From: Rhodococcus sp. 1163
Lineage (GTDB): Bacteria; Actinomycetota; Actinomycetes; Mycobacteriales; Mycobacteriaceae
Length of the DNA: 64,000 nt
Direction: 5' to 3'
NCBI RefSeq assembly: GCF_002091985.1
Contig: NZ_MKKX01000038.1
Location: 1-64,000, forward strand
The stretch's first letter is position 1. Every line of letters starts with the position of its first letter. A program made the translations under genes and the position numbers. This document shows, in pieces, positions 10,903 through 19,836 of this stretch. Below the pieces are notes generated by a model, which did not search any database, was not told the DNA's origin, and was given only the letters and a program-made list of their open reading frames with translations.

Positions 10903-12196
10903 AGATCTCGCCCAGGTAGGTCGAGGTGACGACCTCACCGTCCGGTCCGATCGAGGTACCTACGGTGAAACCTGTTGCGTCCGGAAGGATCTGCTCGGAG
11001 TTGGTAGTCCCGGATTGAGCATCGAGGTTGGTGAGTGCCAATTCCTCGCCGCGGCGGACTACCGTCTGTACGGTACCGTCCGCGCTCTGGACTGGAATCC
11101 CGGCTTGCTGCAGGTCATTTCGCGACCACACGAGAGTGGCGTGGTCTCCGTCGTCCTGTAAGGCTTGCATGCCGCTGTCTCCGCCCGTCGGAACTATCAA
11201 GCCGGTGGAGGAGACCGACGGCGATCCCGAAGCGCCGAAGGCTGCGCCCTGCGTCCACTTCACGGTGCCGTCCGAGGCGTTGTAGGCGCCGACTCGGCCG
11301 TCGACGTCGGCGATGTACACGGTGGAGCCGTCCTGCGACAGGACCGGGCTCGAGGTCACCCCTGCGGGGAGCAACTCCGAAGACCATCGCTCGGTCAGAG
11401 CGGGGGTGGCGTTGGCGTCGTACTGGAGTGAGACCAGCTGTGGCGCAATGGCACCGGGCCGCCACAGGACGAGGTAGATCGAGGACGATTCGAGGTCCAC
11501 CGCGGGGGCTGCGCCGACGGGGCAGGACGCCGATCCGGTTGCGCAGTCGGCAAGTCCGGAGTCCGGTGGGAGGAAGTTCGTGTTGGGGGATTCGAGGAAA
11601 TCGGGGGTATCGATCAAGTCGTGGATAGGAACGGTCAACTGTCCCGTCTGTGTGTTCAGAACGTTGACCTGACCCAGCTGTGTCACCGCGAGCACGCTTC
11701 CGTCGCCGAGGAATTGGGCGGTGCGCGGGACGCCGTAGACCGGTGTGCGCCAGCGCAACTGACCGTGATCGTTGAAGGAGGAAAAAGCACCGTCTTCGCC
11801 GACGTACACGTTCGCTACCGAGTCCACGAGCGGGGTGGACACGGCTACGGAAGGCGCGAGTCGGTTGCACCAGCGCTTGCGACCGGAATCGATATCGAAC
11901 GAGAAAAGGTTGCACCCAGCGTCGGTGTAGGTCGAGACGAACATCTGACCGCTTGCGGCAATCGAAACCGGCGACACCACAGCGCCACCGAGCGGACGCG
12001 ACCACGCGAACGACACCGCGGACAAGTCGGTGTGTTCGGTGGTGTTGCTGTTTCGTGCGTCGCCGTGTGCGACGGGCCAACTCCCCGGCGCGAACGCGTC
12101 GATGGTCCCGGTCCCGCTCGAGCAGGCACCGACGGTCAAGATGCCGACAATCGCAAGGGTCGCGATTCGCACGCGGTCCGCTCTGCCGCCAAGCAC
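10886..12196 (-). CDS. PQQ-repeat beta-propeller lipoprotein (Rv3035-like)
   Basis: 436 aa. The N-terminus has a hydrophobic segment and lipobox TVGAC at about residue 25, predicting lipidation and anchoring outside the membrane. The rest shows repeated beta-propeller blades (for example GDGSVLAVTQLGQVNVLN and DGSTVYIADVDGRVGAYNASDGTVKW) as in PQQ-like/BamB folds. No enzymatic motif is evident. It lies at the edge of the methylglucose-lipopolysaccharide type cluster, as in M. tuberculosis, so a role in envelope polysaccharide or lipid assembly is possible. That role is inferred from position. Confidence 0.85.
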   Translation of the reverse strand: MLGGRADRVRIATLAIVGILTVGACSSGTGTIDAFAPGSWPVAHGDARNSNTTEHTDLSAVSFAWSRPLGGAVVSPVSIAASGQMFVSTYTDAGCNLFSFDIDSGRKRWCNRLAPSVAVSTPLVDSVANVYVGEDGAFSSFNDHGQLRWRTPVYGVPRTAQFLGDGSVLAVTQLGQVNVLNTQTGQLTVPIHDLIDTPDFLESPNTNFLPPDSGLADCATGSASCPVGAAPAVDLESSSIYLVLWRPGAIAPQLVSLQYDANATPALTERWSSELLPAGVTSSPVLSQDGSTVYIADVDGRVGAYNASDGTVKWTQGAAFGASGSPSVSSTGLIVPTGGDSGMQALQDDGDHATLVWSRNDLQQAGIPVQSADGTVQTVVRRGEELALTNLDAQSGTTNSEQILPDATGFTVGTSIGPDGEVVTSTYLGEIFTYAS

Positions 12197-12400
12197 CTTG
12201 TGATCTCCTTCGTGTCCGGTCTCTGCTCATGATCTTCGCGGGAGGGGCCGGGGGAGGCGCCGCACTCGTCGGGACAGAGACTATCGCGGCCGAGGTGTCG
12301 ATCTCGCGTCGCGGCCTCTCTGGCGATCCCGTGGTGTCCGACGTATCGACGGCCGTCGGAAAGCTCGGACGGCCAAGTTGGATTGCGAGAGCACCGAAAC

Positions 12401-12406
12401 TAGGGT
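12401..12406 (+). promoter_or_regulatory. -10 box (TAGGGT) for the hexapeptide acyltransferase
   Basis: TAGGGT ends 8 nt before the ATG at 12415. It supports a leaderless transcript and this start codon. Confidence 0.45.
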
Positions 12407-12414
12407 GAGGCGTT

Positions 12415-13191
12415 ATGACGAGCATGTGGAACGCACCGCTGCGTACGCGGTGGCGTGGTTCGAGACGACGCGACCCCGACCAGGCACAGTTCCTCACGCT
12501 CGACTCACTGCGATGGATCCGCCGAAACAAGGCATACACGCCGTGGTACCTCGTCCGGTACTACCGTCTCGCCCGGTTCAAGATGGCGAACCCGCACGTG
12601 ATTCTGCGGGGCATGGTGTTCCTCGGTAAGAACGTGGAAATCCACTCGACTCCAGAGCTGTCGCGGCTCGAGATCGGTCGATGGGTCCACATCGGCGATG
12701 GCAACGCCATTCGGAGCCACGAGGGATCGCTGCGGATCGGTGACAAAGTGGTCTTCGGCAAGGACAACGTCGTCAACGCCTACCTCGACATCGAGATCGG
12801 TGCGTCGACACTGGTCGCGGACTGGTGCTACATCTGCGACTTCGATCATCGGATGGACGACGTCACGATGCCCATCAAGGATCAGGGAATCGTCAAGGGG
12901 CCGGTCCGAATCGGCCCGGACACCTGGATCGCGGCCAAGGTGACAGTGCTGCGGGAGACGCGCGTCGGGCGAGGCTGCGTTCTCGGTGCACACGCCGTCG
13001 TCAAGGGCGATATACCCGACTACAGCATTGCTGTGGGTGCGCCCGTCAAGGTCGTGCGCAATCGGAAAGTGGACTGGGAAGCGGGTGCGGCCAAGCGTGC
13101 CGAGTACATCGCCGCTCTCGAGGACATTGCCCGCAAGAAGGCGCTCACTGCGGCCGAGGCGGCTCGGGACGACTCAACCACGTTCGGGTAG
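12415..13191 (+). CDS. Left-handed beta-helix (hexapeptide) acyltransferase, Rv3034c-like
   Basis: 258 aa. The middle (about residues 60-210) is a run of hexapeptide-repeat turns (LRIGDKVVFGKDNVVNAYLDIEIGAST; VRIGPDTWIAAKVTVLRETRVGRG; AHAVVKGDIPDYSIAVGAP), typical of acetyl- or acyl-CoA transferases of the LbH family that work as trimers. The first 60 residues are basic and aromatic. The gene sits within the MGLP-type cluster, where the M. tuberculosis counterpart is thought to acylate the 6-O-methylglucose polysaccharide. The acyl donor and acceptor are not visible in the sequence. Confidence 0.88.
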   Translation: MTSMWNAPLRTRWRGSRRRDPDQAQFLTLDSLRWIRRNKAYTPWYLVRYYRLARFKMANPHVILRGMVFLGKNVEIHSTPELSRLEIGRWVHIGDGNAIRSHEGSLRIGDKVVFGKDNVVNAYLDIEIGASTLVADWCYICDFDHRMDDVTMPIKDQGIVKGPVRIGPDTWIAAKVTVLRETRVGRGCVLGAHAVVKGDIPDYSIAVGAPVKVVRNRKVDWEAGAAKRAEYIAALEDIARKKALTAAEAARDDSTTFG

Positions 13192-14421
13192 CGCACGCTC
13201 GACGATATTCGGCCGTGCAAGCGGGAACCGAACCTTGCGCTTTGCCGAAAGATAGACCTGCGCTGTCGATTCGGCCACGTGTTTCCAGTCGAAATCGACG
13301 GTGAGGCGTTCTCGCGCCGCCGAAGCACGTGTCTGGGCTGCATCGGCGTTGTCGAGCACGTTCCGGACGGCGGCCGTCAGCCCGGCGACATCCGCCGGTT
13401 CGAACGACAAGCCGGTCTGCCCGTCCACGATCGCCTCGCCCAGCCCACCCGCGGTCGATGCGACCAGCGGTGTGCCTGCTGCCGCAGCCTCGAGCGCGAT
13501 TATCCCGAAAGGTTCGTATCGGCTCGGGAGCACGATGGCGTCGGCACTGTGGAGGGCACCGAGTAGATCTGCGTGACCGAGGGTGCCGAGGAAAGAGACC
13601 GCACGAGCGACGCGGTGGGTCCGTGCCAGCTGTGCCAACCAGGTGAATTGGGTTCCCTCCCCGGCAATGTGCAACGTGGTGCCGGGGTGAGAGCGTCTGA
13701 TGCGGGGGAGTGCGGCGATGGCATCCTGAATGCCCTTCTCGTACTCGAGTCGACCGACGTAGAGCAGTGTCGCCGGTGTCGACCGCGGCTCCCGTAGCCG
13801 GAAGTTCCACGCACGAATGTCGATACCGTTCCTGATGACGGTGACCGCGGCGTCTGGAATGTCGAAAAGTCGGGTCACCTCGTCCTTCATGGACGCAGAG
13901 CAGGCGATGACGGCGTCGGAGTCGTTGGCGAGCCACCATTCGATCGAGTGCACCTGCCGATTGACAGGACCGGAGATCCAGCCGCTGTGCCGTCCTGCCT
14001 CGGTGGCGTGGATGGTGGACACCAGAGGGACGTCGTAGTGCTCGGCGAGGGTGATGGAGGGGTGAGCGACGAGCCAGTCGTGTGCGTGGACGACGTCGGG
14101 TTGCCAGCCCTCACCGAGCCCTGGTTTACCCAACGCGATTCCTGCCCGAACCATGGCGTGCCCCATCGCCAGCGTCCATGCCAGCATGTCTTCACCGAAG
14201 ACGAAGTGGGCAGGATCCTCGGCGACCGCGACCACGAGAACGCCGTCCTCGATGTGGTGCGAGGTCGGATGTGTGGATGCGTCGGTGCCGGTTGGACGGC
14301 GTGAGAGAACGACGACCTCGTGGCCTGCGCGCACAAGTTCGGTGGCGAGATGGTGGACGTGTCGACCGAGCCCCCCGACAACGACCGGTGGATACTCCCA
14401 CGACACCATCAGAATCTTCAC
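13174..14421 (-). CDS. GT4 glycosyltransferase, alpha-glucan/MGLP synthase (Rv3032-like)
   Basis: 415 aa, GT-B fold. The N-terminus has SWEYPPVVVGGLGRHVHHL, the glucan-synthase signature for nucleotide-sugar binding. The C-terminal domain carries LLYVGRLEYEKG and the E-x7-E motif around PSRYEPFGIIALEAAA. The family elongates alpha-1,4-glucan, and in mycobacteria this position encodes the MGLP/capsular glucan synthase Rv3032 (414 aa). The GTG at 14421 has GGAGGGG 9 nt upstream; an upstream in-frame start is less likely. It lies 47 nt after the GH57 stop on the same strand, and its 3' end overlaps the convergent acyltransferase by 18 bp. Confidence 0.92.
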   Translation of the reverse strand: MKILMVSWEYPPVVVGGLGRHVHHLATELVRAGHEVVVLSRRPTGTDASTHPTSHHIEDGVLVVAVAEDPAHFVFGEDMLAWTLAMGHAMVRAGIALGKPGLGEGWQPDVVHAHDWLVAHPSITLAEHYDVPLVSTIHATEAGRHSGWISGPVNRQVHSIEWWLANDSDAVIACSASMKDEVTRLFDIPDAAVTVIRNGIDIRAWNFRLREPRSTPATLLYVGRLEYEKGIQDAIAALPRIRRSHPGTTLHIAGEGTQFTWLAQLARTHRVARAVSFLGTLGHADLLGALHSADAIVLPSRYEPFGIIALEAAAAGTPLVASTAGGLGEAIVDGQTGLSFEPADVAGLTAAVRNVLDNADAAQTRASAARERLTVDFDWKHVAESTAQVYLSAKRKVRFPLARPNIVERALPERG

Positions 14422-14468
14422 TTCGACGTTCCCCTCCGTACGACCGCGTGTGAAAGTGTGCAAGTGGC

Positions 14469-15983
14469 CTACCGACGACCACCCGGTAGGCGGCGGGCAT
14501 CGAGCGCAGGAAACAGTCCGTCTGCTCGGTTCCACTGCGCAGCGAGCCGCTCTGCTGCCGCGTCGTGCCCCTGGTTCACCGCGTCGGCGATTTCCCGGAG
14601 AGCGTGCGCGTGTACGTGCGCTCGTTCGCGGGCATAACCGGCGGCGGTGTCCTTGCTGACCATGAAGGCCCAGTCGCTCGCTACCGCCATCAGTGTCTCA
14701 CGCAGCATCTGGTCGTTGATTCGGTTACGCAATTCGGGTTGTCCTGGAATCGATGCGTTGTCGCGAGAGCTGTCGACGGTATCGAGCGCGGCCGCCACGA
14801 CCTCGGCGTTGAGCGTGACCAAGTCTTCGACGGCATTTCCTGCCCAGACCCGCCAGTCCTTGCCCGAGCCCCACGACGAGTCCTCCAGCTCGACCGAGGA
14901 CCCGACGTAGCCCCTCGATCGGGCATCGTCGAGGGTGCCGACGTCGATGCCGGCTTCGGGTAGTGCTCGCAGAACCCGTTCGAGCCAGACCGGACCCTCG
15001 AACCACCAATGGCCGAACAGTTCGGTGTCGAACGCGGCCACCACGAGGGCCGGTCTTCCGGCACGAGCGGTTTCGGCGCGTAGGCGTTGTCGTATCGCAT
15101 CGACGAAATCCACCACGTGACGATCGATGGCTGCGGATGCGAGCTCCGGGTCGTACGGCGCCTTGTCCGCCGAGTCCACGTTTCGACCCGTCACCCGCGA
15201 AGATTTGAGTCCGGTCGCGTGGTCGTAGGTGTGGAAATCGCGATAGGCGCTGTGCCCCGGGTATCCGGATTTGGGCGACCACACCCGATAGCTCACCTGA
15301 AGATCCCGCCCGAATGCGACGACGTCGGAGTCTCGGACGGGCCGGCCCACGGTCGTGTCGCCGCGCAACGCCGGCCCGTCGACCATGAAGTGGGTGACCC
15401 CTGCCGCGTCGTATTCGACTTCCATGCCAGGTGTGTATGCGCACTCCGGTGCCCAGAGCCCGTTCGGTCTCGTGCCCCAGCGTGTCTGCGCATCCGAGAG
15501 CCCCTCCTCCAGTGAGAACTGGCGCAGGCGTGGATCCAGCAGCGGAGTGAAGGGATGGGCGAGTGGACCACCGAGAAGTTCGATGGTGCCCGCATCGACG
15601 AGTCGACGAACGACCGCGGAACCGCCGTGACGCCAGTGCGTTTCGAAAGTGTCCAACGCCGATGCGGCAGCGCGATGTTCGCGGATCGCCAGCATCCGAT
15701 CGGTCGACTCGTGGGCGCGCAGTTGCCAATTGCCGAGCCAGTGGTGCATTCCGGCGAGACTGTGCGGATCGTCCAGTTGCGCAGCGAGCACCGGGGTGAT
15801 GCCCAAGGACAGCAAGTTGTGACGTCCCTCACCTGCCAGGCGCGTCAGCATCTCGGTCAAGGGCAGATACGACGCGGCCCATGACTGATACAGCCATTCC
15901 TCGCCGACGGGCCACCGGCCGTGGTTGGCGAGCCAGGGGAGATGGGAATGAAGTACCAGGGAGAACATCCCGGGTTCTTTCAC
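14469..15983 (-). CDS. GH57 1,4-alpha-glucan branching enzyme (Rv3031-like)
   Basis: 504 aa. Four GH57 motifs are visible: HSHLPW (about residue 13), GLWAPECAY (catalytic Glu, about 175), DTELFGHWWFEG (catalytic Asp, about 315), and a helical C-terminal domain typical of branching enzymes. It would make alpha-1,6 branches in the glucan elongated by the neighbouring GT4 enzyme. The GTG at 15983 overlaps the stop of the preceding methyltransferase (GTGA), so the three minus-strand genes form a coupled operon. Confidence 0.92.
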   Translation of the reverse strand: MKEPGMFSLVLHSHLPWLANHGRWPVGEEWLYQSWAASYLPLTEMLTRLAGEGRHNLLSLGITPVLAAQLDDPHSLAGMHHWLGNWQLRAHESTDRMLAIREHRAAASALDTFETHWRHGGSAVVRRLVDAGTIELLGGPLAHPFTPLLDPRLRQFSLEEGLSDAQTRWGTRPNGLWAPECAYTPGMEVEYDAAGVTHFMVDGPALRGDTTVGRPVRDSDVVAFGRDLQVSYRVWSPKSGYPGHSAYRDFHTYDHATGLKSSRVTGRNVDSADKAPYDPELASAAIDRHVVDFVDAIRQRLRAETARAGRPALVVAAFDTELFGHWWFEGPVWLERVLRALPEAGIDVGTLDDARSRGYVGSSVELEDSSWGSGKDWRVWAGNAVEDLVTLNAEVVAAALDTVDSSRDNASIPGQPELRNRINDQMLRETLMAVASDWAFMVSKDTAAGYARERAHVHAHALREIADAVNQGHDAAAERLAAQWNRADGLFPALDARRLPGGRR

Positions 15984-16816
15984 CCGCTTACCGAACTCAT
16001 GTGTGCCGAGTCGGGTTTCACCGCGATCGCAACGAGGTCGAGACTGGCGTCGATATCGTCCGGAGTGAGATCGAAATCAGCTGTCGTCACGGCAGCGACG
16101 TCCGCAGTAAGTTCCGCAGGCCATGGCTGGCCTGCGAGAGCGCGTTCGATCTGCGCATCGATGAACGAACCGCCGTGCTTGACGTCCAGCGCGCGCAGGC
16201 CCGCGCCGTGGTGGACCCCGGTCATCACCTCGACGCCGAAACGAGCATCTTCGAGGAGTTCGGTGAGTTCGGCCGCGTTCAGTTCGCGGGTGTGAAACGG
16301 ATTGAGCGGCGTGTCGCGGCCGGGGGAGAACGTGATGCGGTTGGGCGTGGAGATCAGCAGCAGGCCGCCGGGAGCCAGCACGCGGAAGCACTCGTCGAGA
16401 AACTGCGCTTGGTCCCAGAGATGTTCGATGACCTGAAAGTTGACGACGACGTCGACGGAGGAATCTTCGATGGGCAACTGTGCGAGGTTGCCGCGCAGCA
16501 TTGCGATTCGGGGATAGCGAGCAGCCACGTGCGCTGCTGCGGATGCGTCGTAGTCCAGCCCGATGACCGTCTTCGCGAGCGCGGCAATCATGTTGGCGCC
16601 GTAGCCTTCTCCCGAGCCGGCTTCCAGGACCGTGCGGTCGACGCAGTGGCTCGCCAGGCGCTCGTACACGATTTCGTGTCTACGGAACCAGTAGTTTTCC
16701 TCCGCTATGCCGGGGACCGTCCGTTCCCCGGTGAGAGGGAGCGGCTGAGCCGCATCGGTTGCCGGGTTCATCACCGTGGGTGTCGCTGCCGAGGCTGCGT
16801 TCGAAGAATCGCTCAC
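15980..16816 (-). CDS. SAM-dependent methyltransferase of the MGLP-type cluster (Rv3030-like)
   Basis: 278 aa. SAM motif LEAGSGEGYGANM (about residue 65), then IGLDYDASAAAHV, and FQVIEHLWDQAQFLDECFRVLAPGG typical of class I methyltransferases. It is the first gene of a coupled operon with GH57 and GT4 glucan enzymes, so sugar O-methylation of a glucan is the likely role. The family counterpart in M. tuberculosis is about the same length. The GTG at 16816 has TAACCT 7 nt upstream, suggesting a leaderless start. The frame stays open much further upstream, but that region is antisense to etfB and etfA. Confidence 0.9.
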   Translation of the reverse strand: MSDSSNAASAATPTVMNPATDAAQPLPLTGERTVPGIAEENYWFRRHEIVYERLASHCVDRTVLEAGSGEGYGANMIAALAKTVIGLDYDASAAAHVAARYPRIAMLRGNLAQLPIEDSSVDVVVNFQVIEHLWDQAQFLDECFRVLAPGGLLLISTPNRITFSPGRDTPLNPFHTRELNAAELTELLEDARFGVEVMTGVHHGAGLRALDVKHGGSFIDAQIERALAGQPWPAELTADVAAVTTADFDLTPDDIDASLDLVAIAVKPDSAHMSSVSG

Positions 16817-16823
16817 CGACGAG

Positions 16824-16829
16824 AGGTTA
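16824..16829 (-). promoter_or_regulatory. -10 box (TAACCT) of the MGLP-type operon
   Basis: On the minus strand TAACCT ends 7 nt before the GTG at 16816. It would drive the methyltransferase, GH57 and GT4 genes as one leaderless operon. Confidence 0.4.
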
Positions 16830-16908
16830 GTGCCTACGGGATCGGTTCGGCGGAGAGTGGTCACTTGGTCCGGTGCGGTCGGATGTATGGTCAATCGGGA
16901 AACGTCGT

Positions 16909-16928
16909 AAGTTACCCGCCAGTAACTT
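16909..16928. promoter_or_regulatory. Palindromic operator candidate in front of etfBA
   Basis: AAGTTAC-CCGCCA-GTAACTT is a perfect inverted repeat with 7-bp arms. It ends 9 nt upstream of the TAATCT -10 box at 16938, so it covers the -35 region, a typical repressor position. TetR-family regulators of fatty-acid genes in actinobacteria often use GTTAC...GTAAC sites. The regulator here is not identified. Confidence 0.5.
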
Positions 16929-16937
16929 GGCATGGGG

Positions 16938-16943
16938 TAATCT
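16938..16943 (+). promoter_or_regulatory. -10 box (TAATCT) for etfBA
   Basis: TAATCT preceded by GG lies about 110 nt upstream of the etfB ATG and just after the palindrome at 16909-16928. It predicts a leader of about 100 nt. Confidence 0.35.
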
Positions 16944-17053
16944 TCGGCAGAGTCGTAAGAACTGCACTGCGGTGCTGCACCGAAGCGGCATCGCATTAAC
17001 ACCGAACGAACATTCGATACAGCGGAACATGACCAGGAGGTCGACGCAGACCC

Positions 17054-17854
17054 ATGACGAACATCGTTGTTTTGATCAAGCAGGTTCCCGACACGTGGTC
17101 CGAGCGCAAGCTGACGGACGGCGACTTCACTCTGGATCGTGAAGCAGCCGACGCAGTGCTCGACGAGATCAACGAGCGCGCAGTCGAGGAAGCTTTGCTC
17201 ATCAAGGAGTCCAAGGGCGGCGAGGTGAAGGTCCTGTCCGCAGGCCCCGACCGCGCGACCGACGCAATCCGCAAAGCACTCTCCATGGGTGTCGATAGCG
17301 CTGTCCACCTCAACGACCCGGCCCTCCACGGCTCGGACGCGATCCAGACGGGCTGGGCCCTCGCGGCTGCGCTCGGTCAGATCGAGTTCGAAAACGGTGA
17401 GCCGACAGAGCTCATCATCGCGGGCAACGAGGCAACCGACGGTCGTACCGGCGCAGTTCCGGCGATCATCGCCGAGTACCTCGGGATTCCTCAGCTGACG
17501 CAGCTCCGCAAGCTGACGATCGACGGTGACACCGTCTCCGGTGAGCGCGAGACCGACGAGGGCATCTTCGGCCTCGAGGCCACCTTGCCTGCGATCGTCA
17601 GTGTCACCGAGAAGATCAACGAGCCGAGATTCCCGTCCTTCAAGGGAATCATGGCAGCGAAGAAGAAGACTGTGCAGACGCTCACGCTGGCCGAGATCGG
17701 TGTCGATCCCGAGACCGTCGGCGTCGAGAACGCCGGCACCACTGTGACTTCGTCCACTCCGAAGCCTCCCAAGACTGCGGGCGAGCGGGTCACCGACGAG
17801 GGCGACGGCGGCGACAAGATCGCGGCGTACCTCGTGGGCCAGAAAATCATCTGA
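17054..17854 (+). CDS. etfB: Electron transfer flavoprotein beta subunit
   Basis: 266 aa, the standard EtfB length. It starts IVVLIKQVPDT and contains the AMP-binding stretch GNEATDGRTGAVPAIIAEYLG (about residues 123-143) and the conserved LPAIVSVTEKINEPRFPSFKGIM loop. With EtfA it passes electrons from acyl-CoA dehydrogenases to the membrane quinone oxidoreductase. AGGAGG is present but 14 nt from the ATG. etfA follows after 43 nt. Confidence 0.97.
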   Translation: MTNIVVLIKQVPDTWSERKLTDGDFTLDREAADAVLDEINERAVEEALLIKESKGGEVKVLSAGPDRATDAIRKALSMGVDSAVHLNDPALHGSDAIQTGWALAAALGQIEFENGEPTELIIAGNEATDGRTGAVPAIIAEYLGIPQLTQLRKLTIDGDTVSGERETDEGIFGLEATLPAIVSVTEKINEPRFPSFKGIMAAKKKTVQTLTLAEIGVDPETVGVENAGTTVTSSTPKPPKTAGERVTDEGDGGDKIAAYLVGQKII

Positions 17855-17897
17855 GCACACACCCGAAGCAACGCAGACCACAAGAGGAGAGCAAGAA

Positions 17898-18854
17898 ATG
17901 GCAGAAGTACTTGTGCTCGTCGAGCACGCAGAGGGAACGCTCAAGAAGGTCAGTCTCGAGCTCATCACCGCGGCACGCGCACTCGGTGAGCCGTCGGCAG
18001 TCGTAACCGGTCCGGCCGGCACTACCGACAAGCTGGCCGACGCACTGGCAGAGGCCGGTGCCGAGAAGATCTACGCCGCCGAGTCCGAGGACATCGACGG
18101 CTTCCTTCTCACACCGAAGATCGATGTCCTGTCGAGCCTCGCGGAGTCCGTGAGCCCGGCAGCGATCATCACTGCGGCCAGTGCCGAGGGCAAAGAGGTT
18201 GCAGGCCGCCTGGCTGCACGCCTGGGATCCGGGCTGCACTCCGACGTCGTCGCCGTGAACGGTGACGGCAGCGCCGTGTACTCCATCTTCGGTGGCGCGT
18301 TCACCGTCGAGGCCAAGGCCAACGGCGACGTTCCCGTCATCTCGGTTCGCCCGGGTGCAATCGAAGCCGAGCCGAAGGCCGGCGCAGGCACCCGCGAGGC
18401 CGTCGAGGTACCAGCTCAGGAAGAGGGCGTGACCAAGGTCACCTCGCGTGACCCGATCGTCGGCGGCGACCGTCCGGAACTGACCGAGGCGAAGGTTGTC
18501 GTCTCCGGTGGCCGTGGCGTCGGTAGCGCCGACAAGTTCAGCGTCATCGAAGAACTGGCCGATTCGCTCGGTGCCGCCGTCGGCGCATCGCGCGCAGCGG
18601 TCGACTCCGGCTACTACCCGGGCCAGTTCCAGGTCGGCCAGACGGGCAAGACCGTCTCACCGCAGCTCTACATCGCTCTCGGAATTTCCGGTGCCATCCA
18701 GCACCGCGCGGGCATGCAGACTTCGAAGACGATCGTCGCGATCAACAAGGACGAAGAGGCACCGATCTTCGAGATTGCCGACTACGGCATCGTGGGCGAC
18801 CTGTTCAACGTTGCACCGCAGCTCAAGGACGCAGTGAAGAAGCACAAGGGCTGA
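17898..18854 (+). CDS. etfA: Electron transfer flavoprotein alpha subunit
   Basis: 318 aa. The C-terminal FAD domain is clear: [22 protein letters not shown] (about residues 202-223), [41 protein letters not shown], and [23 protein letters not shown]. The N-terminal domain is more variable. It forms the FAD-binding half of the EtfAB heterodimer. AGAGGAGA upstream gives a good ribosome-binding site. A strong terminator follows the stop. Confidence 0.97.
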   Translation: MAEVLVLVEHAEGTLKKVSLELITAARALGEPSAVVTGPAGTTDKLADALAEAGAEKIYAAESEDIDGFLLTPKIDVLSSLAESVSPAAIITAASAEGKEVAGRLAARLGSGLHSDVVAVNGDGSAVYSIFGGAFTVEAKANGDVPVISVRPGAIEAEPKAGAGTREAVEVPAQEEGVTKVTSRDPIVGGDRPELTEAKVVVSGGRGVGSADKFSVIEELADSLGAAVGASRAAVDSGYYPGQFQVGQTGKTVSPQLYIALGISGAIQHRAGMQTSKTIVAINKDEEAPIFEIADYGIVGDLFNVAPQLKDAVKKHKG

Positions 18855-18872
18855 CAGGCTCTGTAATTGCCG

Positions 18873-18913
18873 AAGAATGTCCCCGCCGTCCTCGCGACTG
18901 CGGGGACATTCTT
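18873..18913 (+). terminator. Intrinsic terminator after etfA
   Basis: AAGAATGTCCCCGC and its exact complement GCGGGGACATTCTT form a 14-bp perfect stem with a 13-nt loop, 18 nt after the etfA stop. Confidence 0.85.
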
Positions 18914-19014
18914 CTATGACGACCTGTTCACAGAAGAAGCAGTTCACACAACGGCTTCGGACGCGTTACCCGCTGGATGCGCTGACGCCGCACCCAGTCG
19001 TTAGACACAGCATC

Positions 19015-19836
19015 ATGGCCACCTCAGTCATGAATTTGCACCTCTCGACCGCTCCCGTCACCGACCGATACACGGTGGTGATGGAAACCGACAAAGACCA
19101 CCGCGAAGCCGCGCAGCGCCTTCGCTACGACGTGTTTGCCTCCGAACCGGGCTTTCGAATGCCGAGTAATTCCGATGGACGCGACTTCGACCGATTCGAT
19201 GAACACTGCGACCACATACTCGTCCGCGACAATCGGAGCGACTCCTTCGTCGGGTGCTATCGAATGCTCCCTCCCGACGCTGCGATCCGGGCTGGTGGGT
19301 ACTACACCGCGACCGAGTTCGACATCACCGCGCTGGACCCGGTGGGCGCCAGGGTTGTCGAAATGGGCCGAGCCGTCGTGCATCCCGACCACAGATCGGG
19401 ATCCGTTCTGGGTTTGATGTGGGCCGGAATTCTGCACTATCTCGAGGTCACCGGGCTGGAGTCGGTGATGGGTTGTGTGTCGGTACCCATGCAGTGCGGG
19501 GATGCGGAACTGCCCGGTGCGAACATTCGTGGGGTGCGTGACTTCCTCCTCGATCGGCATGGATCCCCGCTCGATCGGCGGGCTGTGCCATACAACCCCG
19601 TGGTCGTCGAGGGAAGATCGCTCGACGACATAGCGAGCCCTGTCCGGATCTCGATTCCGCCGCTGTTGAAGGGCTACCTGAGGCTCGGCGCCACGATATG
19701 CGGGGAACCCGCTCATGATCCGGCATTCGCAGTTGCCGATTTTGTTGCGCTCCTCGGTCTGCAGCAAGCGAATACGCGCTACCTGGACCGGCTTCGTAGC
19801 GCTGCGGAATCGTTCGAGAGGAAGTCGAGCGCGTGA
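19015..19836 (+). CDS. GNAT-family N-acyltransferase, OlsB/Rv3027c-like
   Basis: 273 aa. It resembles the acyl-homoserine-lactone-synthase/OlsB branch of the GNAT fold: RLRYDVFASE near residue 38, then GCYRMLPPD, the YYTATEFD segment, and EMGRAVVHPDHRSGSVLGLMWAGI forming the acyl-donor site. OlsB enzymes transfer a 3-hydroxyacyl chain to ornithine. The next gene overlaps by 4 nt and encodes an acyl-glycerophosphate-type acyltransferase, the same pairing as OlsB/OlsA. Function is inferred from fold and neighbour. An internal ATG at 19030 is an alternative start. Confidence 0.82.
   Translation: MATSVMNLHLSTAPVTDRYTVVMETDKDHREAAQRLRYDVFASEPGFRMPSNSDGRDFDRFDEHCDHILVRDNRSDSFVGCYRMLPPDAAIRAGGYYTATEFDITALDPVGARVVEMGRAVVHPDHRSGSVLGLMWAGILHYLEVTGLESVMGCVSVPMQCGDAELPGANIRGVRDFLLDRHGSPLDRRAVPYNPVVVEGRSLDDIASPVRISIPPLLKGYLRLGATICGEPAHDPAFAVADFVALLGLQQANTRYLDRLRSAAESFERKSSA

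Noticed and set aside
15980-18031. A 683-codon minus-strand frame across etfBA into the methyltransferase
   Set aside because: Only 15980-16816 has methyltransferase motifs and a -10 box; the upstream part is antisense to etfB and etfA.
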